NCBI GenBank assembly: GCA_027486405.1
Contig: JAIXPD010000053.1
Coordinates: 1 to 64,000, forward strand
Direction of reading: 5' to 3'
Length of the DNA: 64,000 nucleotides
Source: Azospirillum sp.
GTDB taxonomy: Bacteria > Pseudomonadota > Alphaproteobacteria > Azospirillales > Azospirillaceae
Shown here: piece after piece, positions 41,682 to 50,027 of the stretch
Position numbering within the stretch: the first letter of the stretch is position 1
Layout of the letters: every line of letters starts with the position of its first letter
Notes under the pieces: model-generated
The model's input: only the letters and a program-made list of their open reading frames with translations
What the model was told of the DNA's origin: nothing
The model's database searches: none
Made by a program: the position numbers and the translations under genes

Positions 41682-41723
41682 GTGTTGAGGCTCCGAACCA
41701 TTGAGAACAGGAGCGAACGCGAC

Positions 41724-42299
41724 ATGGGCACGATCAAGCTGGTCACGCTGTCTGGAAATCTCGGCGCACGGTCGCGGACCCGCGCCCTGATCGACGCCGT
41801 GGCGGACGGGGTCGGGACGCACAGCGCCCTTCAGCGGACCGACATCGTGATCGGCGATCTCGCGCCGGAATTGGGGGCCTTGACCGATCCCGCCGCGCTG
41901 CCGCCGCGCGTGGCCGCCGCGATCCAGGCCATCACCTCGGCGGATCTGCTGGTGGTCGGCACGCCGGTCTACAAGGGATCCTACACCGGCCTGTTCAAGC
42001 ATCTGATCGATTTCATCGACCCCAACGCGCTGGTCGGCGTGCCGGTGGTGCTGACGGCGACCGGCGGCAGCCCGCGCCACGCGCTGGTGATCGAGCACCA
42101 GTTGCGTCCGCTGTTCGGTTTCTTCCAGGCCCACACCGTCCCGACCGGGGTGTTCGCCCAGGACAGTGATTTCACCGATTACCGTCTGACCAATCCGGCC
42201 ATCGCCGCCCGTGTCGCCCAGGCCGCCGCCGAGGCGGCGCTCGTCACCGCGCTGGGGCGTGCCACCAAGGCGCGCACCGCCGCTGCGGTCGCCGCCTGA
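41724..42299 (+). CDS. msuE: NAD(P)H-dependent FMN reductase (SsuE/MsuE type)
   Basis: A 191-residue flavodoxin-fold reductase: VTLSGNLGARSRTRALID at the start, LLVVGTPVYKGSYTGLFKHLIDF near residue 79 and VVLTATGGSPRHALVIEHQLRPLFGFF near 108, as in SsuE/MsuE. It supplies FMNH2 to SfnG, SsuD and the SfnB-like enzymes. The start at 41724 (GACATGGGC) follows GAGCGAACGCG, with AGGAG further upstream. First gene of the sfn operon; sfnG follows after 54 bases. Confidence 0.88.
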   Translation: MGTIKLVTLSGNLGARSRTRALIDAVADGVGTHSALQRTDIVIGDLAPELGALTDPAALPPRVAAAIQAITSADLLVVGTPVYKGSYTGLFKHLIDFIDPNALVGVPVVLTATGGSPRHALVIEHQLRPLFGFFQAHTVPTGVFAQDSDFTDYRLTNPAIAARVAQAAAEAALVTALGRATKARTAAAVAA

Positions 42300-42353
42300 C
42301 GTCCCCGTTGCCATCGCCCGCTTTCCAACGCGCCCATTTCGGAGATCACCGCC

Positions 42354-43463
42354 ATGACCATCCCCGTTACCGATGACACCACCCCCGTCAAGTTCGCCTA
42401 TTGGGTTCCGAACGTGTCGGGCGGGTTGGTCATCAGCAAGATCGAACAGCGCACGAGCTGGGACATCGATTACAACCGCAGGCTCGCCCAGATCGCCGAA
42501 CAGGCCGGATTCGAGTATGCCCTGAGCCAAATCCGCTTCACCGCCGGGTACGGGGCCGACAATCAGCATGAATCGGTGTCCTTCACCCACGCCCTGCTCG
42601 CCGCCACGGAAAAGCTGAACGTCATCGCCGCCGTCCTGCCCGGCCCCTGGCACCCGGCCTTGCTGGCCAAGCAGGTGGCGACCATCAGCCATCTGACCAA
42701 GGGCCGCATCGCCGTCAACATCGTCAGCGGCTGGTTCCGGGGCGAGTTCCAGGCGATCGGCGAGCCGTGGCTGGATCATGACGAGCGTTACCGGCGGTCG
42801 GAGGAGTTCATCCGCGTCATCCGGGGCGTCTGGTCGCAGGACAATTTCTCCTTCAACGGAGCCTATTACCGCTTCGAGAACTACACGCTGAAGCCCAAGC
42901 CTCTGGCCCCGTTGCCGGAGGTGTTCCAGGGTGGCAGCTCCCGCGCGGCGCGCGACATGGCCGCCCGGGTGTCGGATTGGTATTTCACCAACGGCAACAC
43001 CCCCGACGGCATCAAGGCCCAGATCGACGACATCCGCGCGAAGGAGGCCGGGACCGGCCACCGCGCCAAAATCGGCGTCAACGCCTTCGCCATCGTGCGC
43101 GAAACCGAGGAGGAGGCCCGCGCCGTTCTGAGCGAGATTCTGGAAAAGGCCGATCCCGACGCGGTGAAGGGCTTCCACCACGAGGTCCAGAACGCCGGCA
43201 ACGCCTCGCCCGAGCGCGAAGGCAATTGGGCGAAATCGACCTTCGAGGATCTGGTCCAGTACAACGACGGCTTCAAAACCAACCTGATCGGCACCCCGCG
43301 CCAAGTGGCCGAGCGCATCGTGGCGTTGAAGGCGTTGGGCGTCGATCTGGTCCTGCTCGGCTTCCTGCATTTCCAGGAGGAGGTCGAGTATTTCGGCAAG
43401 CACGTCATCCCGCTGGTGCGGGAGTTGGAGGAGGCCAAGGCCCGCGAGGCGGTTCCGGCCTGA
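42354..43463 (+). CDS. sfnG: Dimethylsulfone monooxygenase SfnG
   Basis: A 369-residue two-component flavin monooxygenase converting dimethylsulfone to methanesulfinate. The sequence is close to characterised SfnG as I remember it: FAYWVPNVSGGLVISKIEQR near residue 13, NRRLAQIAEQAGFEYALSQIRF near 40, HESVSFTHALLAATEKLNVIA near 68 and NIVSGWFRGEF near 122. This is the strongest evidence that the locus assimilates sulfur from dimethylsulfone. A 14-base tandem repeat follows its stop. Confidence 0.94.
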   Translation: MTIPVTDDTTPVKFAYWVPNVSGGLVISKIEQRTSWDIDYNRRLAQIAEQAGFEYALSQIRFTAGYGADNQHESVSFTHALLAATEKLNVIAAVLPGPWHPALLAKQVATISHLTKGRIAVNIVSGWFRGEFQAIGEPWLDHDERYRRSEEFIRVIRGVWSQDNFSFNGAYYRFENYTLKPKPLAPLPEVFQGGSSRAARDMAARVSDWYFTNGNTPDGIKAQIDDIRAKEAGTGHRAKIGVNAFAIVRETEEEARAVLSEILEKADPDAVKGFHHEVQNAGNASPEREGNWAKSTFEDLVQYNDGFKTNLIGTPRQVAERIVALKALGVDLVLLGFLHFQEEVEYFGKHVIPLVRELEEAKAREAVPA

Positions 43464-43468
43464 GCGCC

Positions 43469-43503
43469 CTGGCCTGAACATTCTGGCCTGAACATTCTGG
43501 CCT
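43469..43503 (+). repeat. 14-bp tandem repeat after sfnG
   Basis: CTGGCCTGAACATT occurs twice in tandem plus a partial third copy. It lies in the 109-base gap between sfnG and the transporter genes. It is too short to be a gene and no palindrome is obvious. Slipped-strand variation of the spacer is possible. Confidence 0.7.
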
Positions 43504-43572
43504 TGACCAAGGGGCAGGGCGGGGCTGGTCCCCGCCCCCCGATCCCCGGTTCCCGTCAATGGAGCGTTGTCC

Positions 43573-44424
43573 ATGACCGCCACCCCCTCCGAAGCCGTTC
43601 GCATCGAACCCAGGTCCACCCAGCCGCAAGCCGCCCCGGCGGCCCTGGCGGTGGACGGGCTGTCGCTGTCCTTCGGTGGCGTCACCGCGTTGAACGGGGT
43701 GTCCTTCACCGTGGCGGCGGGGGAAATCCGCGCCGTCATCGGCCCGAACGGGGCGGGAAAAAGCTCGCTGCTGAACGCGGTCAGCGGGCTGTACCGCCCG
43801 GATTCCGGCCGGGTCTGGTTGGGCGGTCACAGCTTTGCCGCCGTGCCCACCGACCGGCTGGCGGCGCTGGGCGTGTCCCGGACCTTCCAGAATCTGGCGC
43901 TGTTCAAGGGGTTGTCGGTGCTGGACAATGTCGCCGCCGGGCTGACCCACCGCCTGCGCGCCGGGGTGTTGGCCCAGGTGATCGGTCTGCCGACGGCGCG
44001 GCGGGAGCGGGCGGACGCTTATGACCGGGCCGAGGCGCTGCTCGCCTTCCTGCATCTGGAGGACGCGCGCGACCGGCCCGTCGGCACCTTGCCCTATGGC
44101 GTGCAGAAGCGGGTGGAGTTGGCGCGCGCCCTGGTGGCCCGGCCCCGGCTGCTGCTGCTGGACGAGCCGATGGCGGGCATGACCCTGACCGAAAAACAGG
44201 AACTGACCGGCTGCATCCGGGCGGCCCGCGACGATCTGGGGGCCACCGTCGTCCTGATCGAACACGACATCGGCGTGGTGATGGGCCTGTCCGACCGCAT
44301 CGCGGTCCTGGATTACGGTCGTCTGATCGGCGACGGCACGCCCGAGGCGATCCGCAACAACCAGGCGGTGATCGATGCCTATCTCGGTGTCGCCCACGAT
44401 CTGGAGGCCGGAGAGGGAATCTGA
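43573..44424 (+). CDS. Liv-type ABC transporter ATPase (LivG-like)
   Basis: A 283-residue ATPase. LSFGGVTALNGVSFTV near residue 30, Walker A GPNGAGKSS near 60, then the LivG-specific insertion region (TFQNLALFKGLSVLDNVAAG), a degenerate signature (LPYGVQKRVELARAL) and Walker B LLLLDEPMAGM. The ATG at 43573 was preferred to the TTG at 43567. First of five genes for a branched-chain-type importer inside the sfn operon. The substrate is unlikely to be leucine; by context a sulfone or sulfonate. Confidence 0.88.
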   Translation: MTATPSEAVRIEPRSTQPQAAPAALAVDGLSLSFGGVTALNGVSFTVAAGEIRAVIGPNGAGKSSLLNAVSGLYRPDSGRVWLGGHSFAAVPTDRLAALGVSRTFQNLALFKGLSVLDNVAAGLTHRLRAGVLAQVIGLPTARRERADAYDRAEALLAFLHLEDARDRPVGTLPYGVQKRVELARALVARPRLLLLDEPMAGMTLTEKQELTGCIRAARDDLGATVVLIEHDIGVVMGLSDRIAVLDYGRLIGDGTPEAIRNNQAVIDAYLGVAHDLEAGEGI

Positions 44425-44427
44425 ACG

Positions 44428-45315
44428 ATGGATTGGTCCTTTTTCACCGAGGTGCTGGTCGGCGGCCTGCTGTCGGGGGTGATGTACTCCCTGGTCGCCA
44501 TCGGCTTTGTCCTCATCTACAAAACCTCCGGCGTGCTGAATTTCGCGCAGGGTGCGCTGTTGCTGTTCGCCGCCCTCACCTTTGTCAGCCTGACCGAACG
44601 CGGCTTGCCCTTTTGGGCCGGGATTGCGCTGACGCTGGCAGCGATGACCGCCATCGGCGCGTTGATCGAACGCACCGTGTTGCGCCCGCTGGTCAACCAG
44701 CCGCCGATCACCCTGTTCATGGCGACGTTGGGCGTGTCCTACGTCATCGAAGGGGCTGCGCAACTGCTGTGGGGCACGCAGGTCCACGGGCTGGATCTGG
44801 GGATCGACGATTTGCCGCTGGAGATCGGCGGGGTTCTGATCAGCACCTTCGATCTGTTCGCGGCGGCGGTGGCCGGGGCGATGGTGGCCGGGCTGACCCT
44901 GTTCTTCCGCTACACCCGCATCGGTCTGGGCTTTCGCGCCGTCGCCGACGACCCGCTGGCCGCGCTGGCGGTGGGGTTGAGCCTGGATCGCATCTGGACG
45001 GCGGTGTGGACGGCCTCCGGTGTGGTGGCGCTGGTCGCCGGGCTGCTGTGGGGCGCGCGGCTGGGCGTGCAGTTCTCCCTGTCGCTGGTGGTGCTGAAGG
45101 CGTTGCCGGTGCTGGTGCTGGGCGGCTTCGATTCCATCGCCGGGGCCATCGTCGGCGGCCTGATCGTCGGCGCGGTGGAAAAGCTGGCGGAGGTCTATGC
45201 CGGGCCGCTGGTCGGCGGCGGGATCGAAGGGTGGATCGCTTATGTCGCCGCGCTGGGCTTCCTGTTGATCCGGCCCGCCGGCCTGTTCGGTGCCAAGCCG
45301 GTGGAAAGGGTGTGA
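44428..45315 (+). CDS. Liv-type ABC permease (LivH-like)
   Basis: A 295-residue permease with about eight membrane segments. It has the LivH hallmarks: GVMYSLVAIGFVLIYKTSGVLNFAQGA near residue 18, RPLVNQPPITLFMATLGVSYVIEGAAQLLWG near 88, and LVLGGFDSIAGAIVGGLIVG near 228. It starts three bases after the ATPase gene and ends four bases before the LivM-like gene. Confidence 0.9.
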   Translation: MDWSFFTEVLVGGLLSGVMYSLVAIGFVLIYKTSGVLNFAQGALLLFAALTFVSLTERGLPFWAGIALTLAAMTAIGALIERTVLRPLVNQPPITLFMATLGVSYVIEGAAQLLWGTQVHGLDLGIDDLPLEIGGVLISTFDLFAAAVAGAMVAGLTLFFRYTRIGLGFRAVADDPLAALAVGLSLDRIWTAVWTASGVVALVAGLLWGARLGVQFSLSLVVLKALPVLVLGGFDSIAGAIVGGLIVGAVEKLAEVYAGPLVGGGIEGWIAYVAALGFLLIRPAGLFGAKPVERV

Positions 45316-45319
45316 AGCC

Positions 45320-46456
45320 ATGACCGATCTCGCGCTCGACAAACCCGTTCCGCCCAACGCGGCGGAACCGAACCGGACCGCTCCGGCGGCGCGCCGGGGA
45401 ACGGTTCGGCCATCCCCCACCGCGCTTGGCGTCGGTCTGCTGCTGGCGGTGGCCTTCGGGCTGCTGCCGCTGGTGGGCAGCGAATATCTGTTCGACGCCA
45501 TCCTCACCCCGTTTCTGGCCCTGGCGCTGGCCGGTCTGGGGCTGAACATCCTGACCGGCTACGCCGGGCAGGTGTCGCTTGGATCCGCCGCCTTCATGGC
45601 GGTGGGGGCCTACGCCGCCTTCAACCTGTCCCTGCGGCTGCCGGGGCTTCCCTTTGTCGTGGACATCCTGCTGGCCGGGCTGGTGGCGGCGGCGGTGGGG
45701 CTGGTGTTCGGACTGCCCAGCCTGCGCCTGCGGGGCTTCTACCTCGCCGTGTCCACCCTGGCCGCGCAATTCTTCGTGCAGTGGGTGTTCAACAAGGTGG
45801 GGTGGTTTTCCAACAACAGCCCGTCGGGCATCGTCACTGTGCCGCCGCTGTCGGTGGCCGGGCTGGCGCTTGACGGATCGGTTGGCCGCTACCTCTTCGC
45901 CCTCAGCGTGGTCAGCGTGGTGACGCTGGTGGTGTGGCGTCTGGTGGACAGCCCGACCGGCCGCGCCCTGGCCGCCCTGCGCGACCATGAAACCGCCGCG
46001 CGGGTCATCGGCCTTCCGGTGTTGCGCCTGAAGCTGCTGGCCTTTGCCGTGTCCTCCTTCATCATCGGGGTGGCCGGGGTGCTGTGGGCCTTCGCCTATC
46101 TGCGCACGGTGGAACCGGCGGGTTTCAACCTCGACCGCTCCTTTCAAATCCTCTTCATCGTCATCATCGGCGGGCTGGCGTCGCTGCGCGGGGCCTTTCT
46201 GGGGGCGGCGCTGATCGTCGTCTTTCCGCTGGCGCTGGCCCGTCTGGGCGAAACCCTGCTCGGCGGCCTGTTCGACAGCGGCGTGCTGGAAATGAGCCAG
46301 CGCATCGTTCTGGGTCTGCTGATCATCGCCTTTCTGATCGCTGAACCGGCGGGCCTGTCGGCCCTTCTGGATCGGCTGTGGCGCCGGGTTGCCGGTCGCC
46401 TGGCCGCTCTCTGTTCCGCCCTCTGTTCCCGCTTCGCCTCCAACCGGTCGGCCTAG
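45320..46456 (+). CDS. Liv-type ABC permease (LivM-like)
   Basis: A 378-residue permease. A non-homologous roughly 35-residue Pro/Ala-rich N-terminus precedes the membrane core, with LNILTGYAGQVSLGSAAFMAVGAYAAF near residue 75 and VSSFIIGVAGVLWAF near 245, both typical of LivM. The true ATG is 45320, five bases after the LivH stop; the track's earlier start lies inside that gene. Confidence 0.9.
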   Translation: MTDLALDKPVPPNAAEPNRTAPAARRGTVRPSPTALGVGLLLAVAFGLLPLVGSEYLFDAILTPFLALALAGLGLNILTGYAGQVSLGSAAFMAVGAYAAFNLSLRLPGLPFVVDILLAGLVAAAVGLVFGLPSLRLRGFYLAVSTLAAQFFVQWVFNKVGWFSNNSPSGIVTVPPLSVAGLALDGSVGRYLFALSVVSVVTLVVWRLVDSPTGRALAALRDHETAARVIGLPVLRLKLLAFAVSSFIIGVAGVLWAFAYLRTVEPAGFNLDRSFQILFIVIIGGLASLRGAFLGAALIVVFPLALARLGETLLGGLFDSGVLEMSQRIVLGLLIIAFLIAEPAGLSALLDRLWRRVAGRLAALCSALCSRFASNRSA

Positions 46457-46520
46457 AGTCCGCCCGCACCCATCCCAACGCCTCCAATTCCTCACCCTGA
46501 CACCCAACGGAGACATCCGA

Positions 46521-47867
46521 ATGTCGCGTCCGCTCACCCTCGCCTTGTCCGCAAAAGCCGCCCTTGTCGGCGCGCTGCTGGCCGGTGCGTCGTTCCTGCC
46601 CACCGCTGCCCACGCGGATGAGCAGTATTTCCCGCTGCAAAGCTACCGCGTCGGCCCCTACGCCGCCGGTGGAACCGGCTTTTTCGGCGGCTTCATCGAC
46701 TATCTCAACCTCATCAACACCCGCGACGGCGGGGTGAACGGCGTCAAGCTGACCTGGGACGAGTGCGAAACCCAGTATGAGGTCGAACGCGGCGTCGAAT
46801 GCTACAAGCGGCAGAAGAGCAAGACCGGCGTGGCGGCCTGGAACCCGCTGTCGGTCGGCATCGCCTACGCCATGATCGATGACATCGCGCGCGACAAGGT
46901 CCCGCTGATCACCGTCAACCATGGTCGCACCGACAGCACCGACGGCCGGGTGTTCAAGCATGTCTTCCCGCTGCTGCTGAATCCGTACAGCGAAAGCTCG
47001 GGCATCGTGAATTACATCGCCGCGCGCGAAGGCGGGCTGGACAAGCTGAAGGGCAAGAAAATCGCCGTGCTCTATCACGGCTCGCCCTATGGCAAGGAAA
47101 CCATCCCGATCTACCAGTTGCTGGCCGAGAAATACGGTTTCACCGCCGAACAGATCGAGGTTCCGCATCCGGGCAACGAGCAGCAATCGCAATGGCTGTC
47201 GATTCGCCGCAGCAAGCCCGATTACGTCGTGCTGCGCGGCTGGGGCGTGATGAACCCGGTGGCGTTGAAGACGGCGCAGAAGGTCGGATTCCCCGCCGAC
47301 CGCATCATCGGCAACGTCTGGTCCAACTCCGAAGAGGATGTGATCCCGGCGGGCGACGCGGCCAAGGGCTACACCGCCATCACCACCCAGGCGTCGGGGG
47401 CCGATTACCCGGTGCTTCAGGAGATCGTCAAGACGGTCTATGGCGCGGGCAAGGGCAATCTGGACGACAAGAAGCGAGTCGGCAGCGTCTATCACAACCT
47501 TGGCATCGTGAACGGGATCCTGAACGTGGAGGCGGTGCGCATCGCCCAGGAGAAGTTCGGCAAGCGCACCCTGACCGGCGACGAGGTGCGGTGGGGCTTC
47601 GAGCATCTGCGGCTGGATCCCAAGCGGGTGGAGGCGTTGGGGGCCAAGGGCCTGTTCCATTCCATCAACGTCACCGTCGCCAACCACGAGGGCGAAGGGC
47701 GCGTGACCTTCCAGCAATGGGATGGCGCCAAGTGGAAGGTGGTGTCGGATTGGATCGCCCCGGATTGGGCGCTGCTGCGCCCGATCATTGAAAAATCCTC
47801 GCTGGCCTACGCCGCCCAACACGGCATCACGGTGCGCGATTCCGCCGCCGAAGACGCCACCAACTGA
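46521..47867 (+). CDS. Liv-type periplasmic substrate-binding protein
   Basis: A 448-residue binding protein with a signal peptide ending near residue 33 (LPTAAHADEQ). The mature part has LQSYRVGPYAAGGTGFFGGFIDYLNLIN, VKLTWDECETQYEVERGVECYKR and IAVLYHGSPYGKETIPIYQLL, a peripheral subgroup of the LivK/UrtA class I family. The start at 46521 has GGAGACATCCGA upstream. Its place between livM-like and livF-like genes inside the sfn cluster suggests an organosulfur ligand. Confidence 0.88.
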   Translation: MSRPLTLALSAKAALVGALLAGASFLPTAAHADEQYFPLQSYRVGPYAAGGTGFFGGFIDYLNLINTRDGGVNGVKLTWDECETQYEVERGVECYKRQKSKTGVAAWNPLSVGIAYAMIDDIARDKVPLITVNHGRTDSTDGRVFKHVFPLLLNPYSESSGIVNYIAAREGGLDKLKGKKIAVLYHGSPYGKETIPIYQLLAEKYGFTAEQIEVPHPGNEQQSQWLSIRRSKPDYVVLRGWGVMNPVALKTAQKVGFPADRIIGNVWSNSEEDVIPAGDAAKGYTAITTQASGADYPVLQEIVKTVYGAGKGNLDDKKRVGSVYHNLGIVNGILNVEAVRIAQEKFGKRTLTGDEVRWGFEHLRLDPKRVEALGAKGLFHSINVTVANHEGEGRVTFQQWDGAKWKVVSDWIAPDWALLRPIIEKSSLAYAAQHGITVRDSAAEDATN

Positions 47868-47899
47868 CCGACGCCGACGCGAAAGGGAGCGCCACGATC

Positions 47900-48664
47900 A
47901 TGACGATCCGCGAGGTTCTGTTGTCGGTGGATGGGGTCGAAGCGACCTACAACCACGCCATCCGGGCGCTGTCGGGGGTGAACCTGACGGTGCGGACCGG
48001 GGAGATCGTGGCGCTTCTGGGCGCGAACGGGGCGGGCAAGACCACGGCGCTGAAGGCGCTGTGCGGTTTGCTCGCCGCCGAACGCGGCCAGATCACCGCC
48101 GGGCGCATCCGCTACGACGGCGAGGACATCGCCCAGCGCAGCCCGGCGGAACTGGTGCGCGCCGGGCTGGTCCAGGTGCTGGAGGGGCGGCACTGCTTCC
48201 GCTCCCTCAGCGTCGAAGACAATCTGATCGTCGGCGGGCAGGCGCGCGGCTGGAGCCGGGCGGCGCTGCGGCGCGAGCTGGAGCGCGTCTACACCCTTTT
48301 TCCCCGTTTGCGCGACCGGCGTGGCAGCCTGGCCGGTCTGACCTCCGGCGGGGAACAGCAGATGACCGCCATCGGGCGGGCGCTGATGGCGCGGCCCCGC
48401 CTGCTGGTGCTCGACGAACCGTCGATGGGCCTCGCCCCGCTGGTGGTTGAGAGCATCTTTGCCGCCCTGACCGCGCTGAACCGCGACGAGGGGCTGACCC
48501 TGCTGGTGGCCGAACAGAACTCCACCGTTGCGCTGCGCCACGCCCACCGCGCCGCCGTTCTGGAGAACGGCCGCACGGTGCTGGACGGCGCGGCGGACGC
48601 CCTGCGCGACCGTGACGACATCAAGGCGTTTTACCTCGGCGTCGGTCTTGGTGCCGCCGCCTGA
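47900..48664 (+). CDS. Liv-type ABC transporter ATPase (LivF-like)
   Basis: A 254-residue ATPase: VEATYNHAIRALSGVNLTV near residue 12, Walker A GANGAGKTT near 39, LVQVLEGRHCFRSLSVEDNLIVGG near 90, signature LTSGGEQQMTAIGRAL near 150 and Walker B LLVLDEPSMGLAPL. The EGRHCF/DEPSMGLAP strings are LivF traits. It completes the five-component importer and is followed by sfnB after 36 bases. Confidence 0.9.
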   Translation: MTIREVLLSVDGVEATYNHAIRALSGVNLTVRTGEIVALLGANGAGKTTALKALCGLLAAERGQITAGRIRYDGEDIAQRSPAELVRAGLVQVLEGRHCFRSLSVEDNLIVGGQARGWSRAALRRELERVYTLFPRLRDRRGSLAGLTSGGEQQMTAIGRALMARPRLLVLDEPSMGLAPLVVESIFAALTALNRDEGLTLLVAEQNSTVALRHAHRAAVLENGRTVLDGAADALRDRDDIKAFYLGVGLGAAA

Positions 48665-48700
48665 CCGCCTCCCACACCTCAACGACAAGGAACCACCACC

Positions 48701-49960
48701 ATGAGCGTTGCCGTCCTCGACACAGCCGCCGCTCAGGCCGCCACCCCGCCGGGGGTGCCCGGCCTGCCGCGCCCGACCACCCCCGCCCACATCATCCGGG
48801 ACGACGCCGAAGCCATTGCGGTGGCCCAGGCGCTGGCCCGCGACGTCATCGCCGGAGCGGCCAAGCGCGACCGCGACCGCATCCTGCCGGTGGCGGAACT
48901 GGATGCCTTTTCGCAGAGCGGTCTGTGGTCGATCAACGTGCCCAAGGCCTTTGGCGGGCCGGAGGTGTCCTACGCCACCCTGTCCAAGGTGGTGCAGATC
49001 GTGGCGGCGGCGGATCCGTCGCTGTCGCAGATCTCGCAAAATCATCTCGGCGTGGTCGCCGCCATCCGCACCGTGTCGGACCCGGCGCAGCAAAGCCTGC
49101 TGTTCGGCGAGGTGCTGAAGGGCGTGCGCTTCGGCAACGCCTTTTCCGAGTTCGGGACCAAGCGCGCGGTCGATTTCGCCACCCGCTTCACCGACGCGGG
49201 CGATCATGTGATCGTCACCGGGCGGAAATTCTACTCCACCGGGGCGCTGCTGGCCCATCTCGTCCCCATCGTCGCGGTGGATGACGAGGGGCGGGCCTGG
49301 TACGCCATCGCCGACCGCAACGCCCCCGGCCTGACGGTGATCGACGATTGGTCCGGCTTCGGTCAGCGCACCACCGCCAGCGGCACGGTGATCCTGGATC
49401 GGGTCAAGGTGCCGAAAACCCATCTGGTTCCCGGTTACAAGGGCTATGAAACGCCGACCGCCGACGGCGCGATCTTCCAGATCATCCAGGTGGCGGTGGA
49501 CAACGGCATCGCCGAGGCGGCGATCCGCGACGCCATCGAGTTTGTGCGCACCCGCAGCCGTCCGTGGGTGGACAGCGGGCAGGACCGGGCGTCGGACGAT
49601 CCCTACACCATCCAGGCGGTGGGCCGCCTGACGCTCCGTCTGCACGCGGCGGAGGCGTTGCAGGACAAGGCCGGGCGCGCGGTGGACGTCGCCGTGGCCA
49701 ACCCCAACGCCGACACGGTCGCCGCCGCGCAGTTGGCGGTGGCCGAGGCCAAGATCCTCAGCACCGAAATCGCGCTGGAGGCCAGCAGCACCCTGTTCGA
49801 ACTGGCAGGCACCCGCTCCACCCTGGCCGATCACAATCTGGATCGCCATTGGCGCAACGCCCGCACCCACACCCTGCACGATCCGGTGCGCTGGAAATAC
49901 GCCATCCTCGGCAACCACGCGCTGAACGGTGTCAACCCGCCGCTGCACGCCTGGAGCTGA
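48701..49960 (+). CDS. sfnB: SfnB family sulfur acquisition oxidoreductase
   Basis: A 419-residue acyl-CoA-dehydrogenase-fold flavoprotein of the SfnB family: SGLWSINVPKAFGGPEVSYATLSKVVQIVAAADPSLSQISQNH near residues 67-110, RFGNAFSEFG near 144, and the C-terminal RNARTHTLHDPVRWKYAILGNHALNG. SfnB accompanies sfnG in dimethylsulfone regulons, and its exact reaction is not established. Last gene of the operon. A GC hairpin at 49991-50012 lies just downstream. Confidence 0.92.
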   Translation: MSVAVLDTAAAQAATPPGVPGLPRPTTPAHIIRDDAEAIAVAQALARDVIAGAAKRDRDRILPVAELDAFSQSGLWSINVPKAFGGPEVSYATLSKVVQIVAAADPSLSQISQNHLGVVAAIRTVSDPAQQSLLFGEVLKGVRFGNAFSEFGTKRAVDFATRFTDAGDHVIVTGRKFYSTGALLAHLVPIVAVDDEGRAWYAIADRNAPGLTVIDDWSGFGQRTTASGTVILDRVKVPKTHLVPGYKGYETPTADGAIFQIIQVAVDNGIAEAAIRDAIEFVRTRSRPWVDSGQDRASDDPYTIQAVGRLTLRLHAAEALQDKAGRAVDVAVANPNADTVAAAQLAVAEAKILSTEIALEASSTLFELAGTRSTLADHNLDRHWRNARTHTLHDPVRWKYAILGNHALNGVNPPLHAWS

Positions 49961-49990
49961 TTCCGCTTGGCGCAGGCCGACGCGGCCCTT

Positions 49991-50012
49991 GGCCCGTGTT
50001 CACCCACGGGCC
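49991..50012. terminator. Bidirectional hairpin between sfnB and msrQ
   Basis: GGCCCGTG-TTCACC-CACGGGCC is a perfect eight-base stem between two convergent genes. No T-run follows on either side, so it may need Rho or serve as a 3' stabiliser. Confidence 0.55.
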
Positions 50013-50027
50013 GGGGACCGCGCGGCG

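Larger units (their letters stand above)
41407..41723. other. Divergent regulatory region, activator / sfn operon
   Basis: Strongly A/T-rich for this genome between 41500 and 41575 (TTGCTAATTAACGGATTAATC), suited to the DNA bending needed by sigma-54 activation or to the activator's own promoter. It holds the two enhancer dyads and the sigma-54 promoter listed separately. No gene. Confidence 0.75.
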
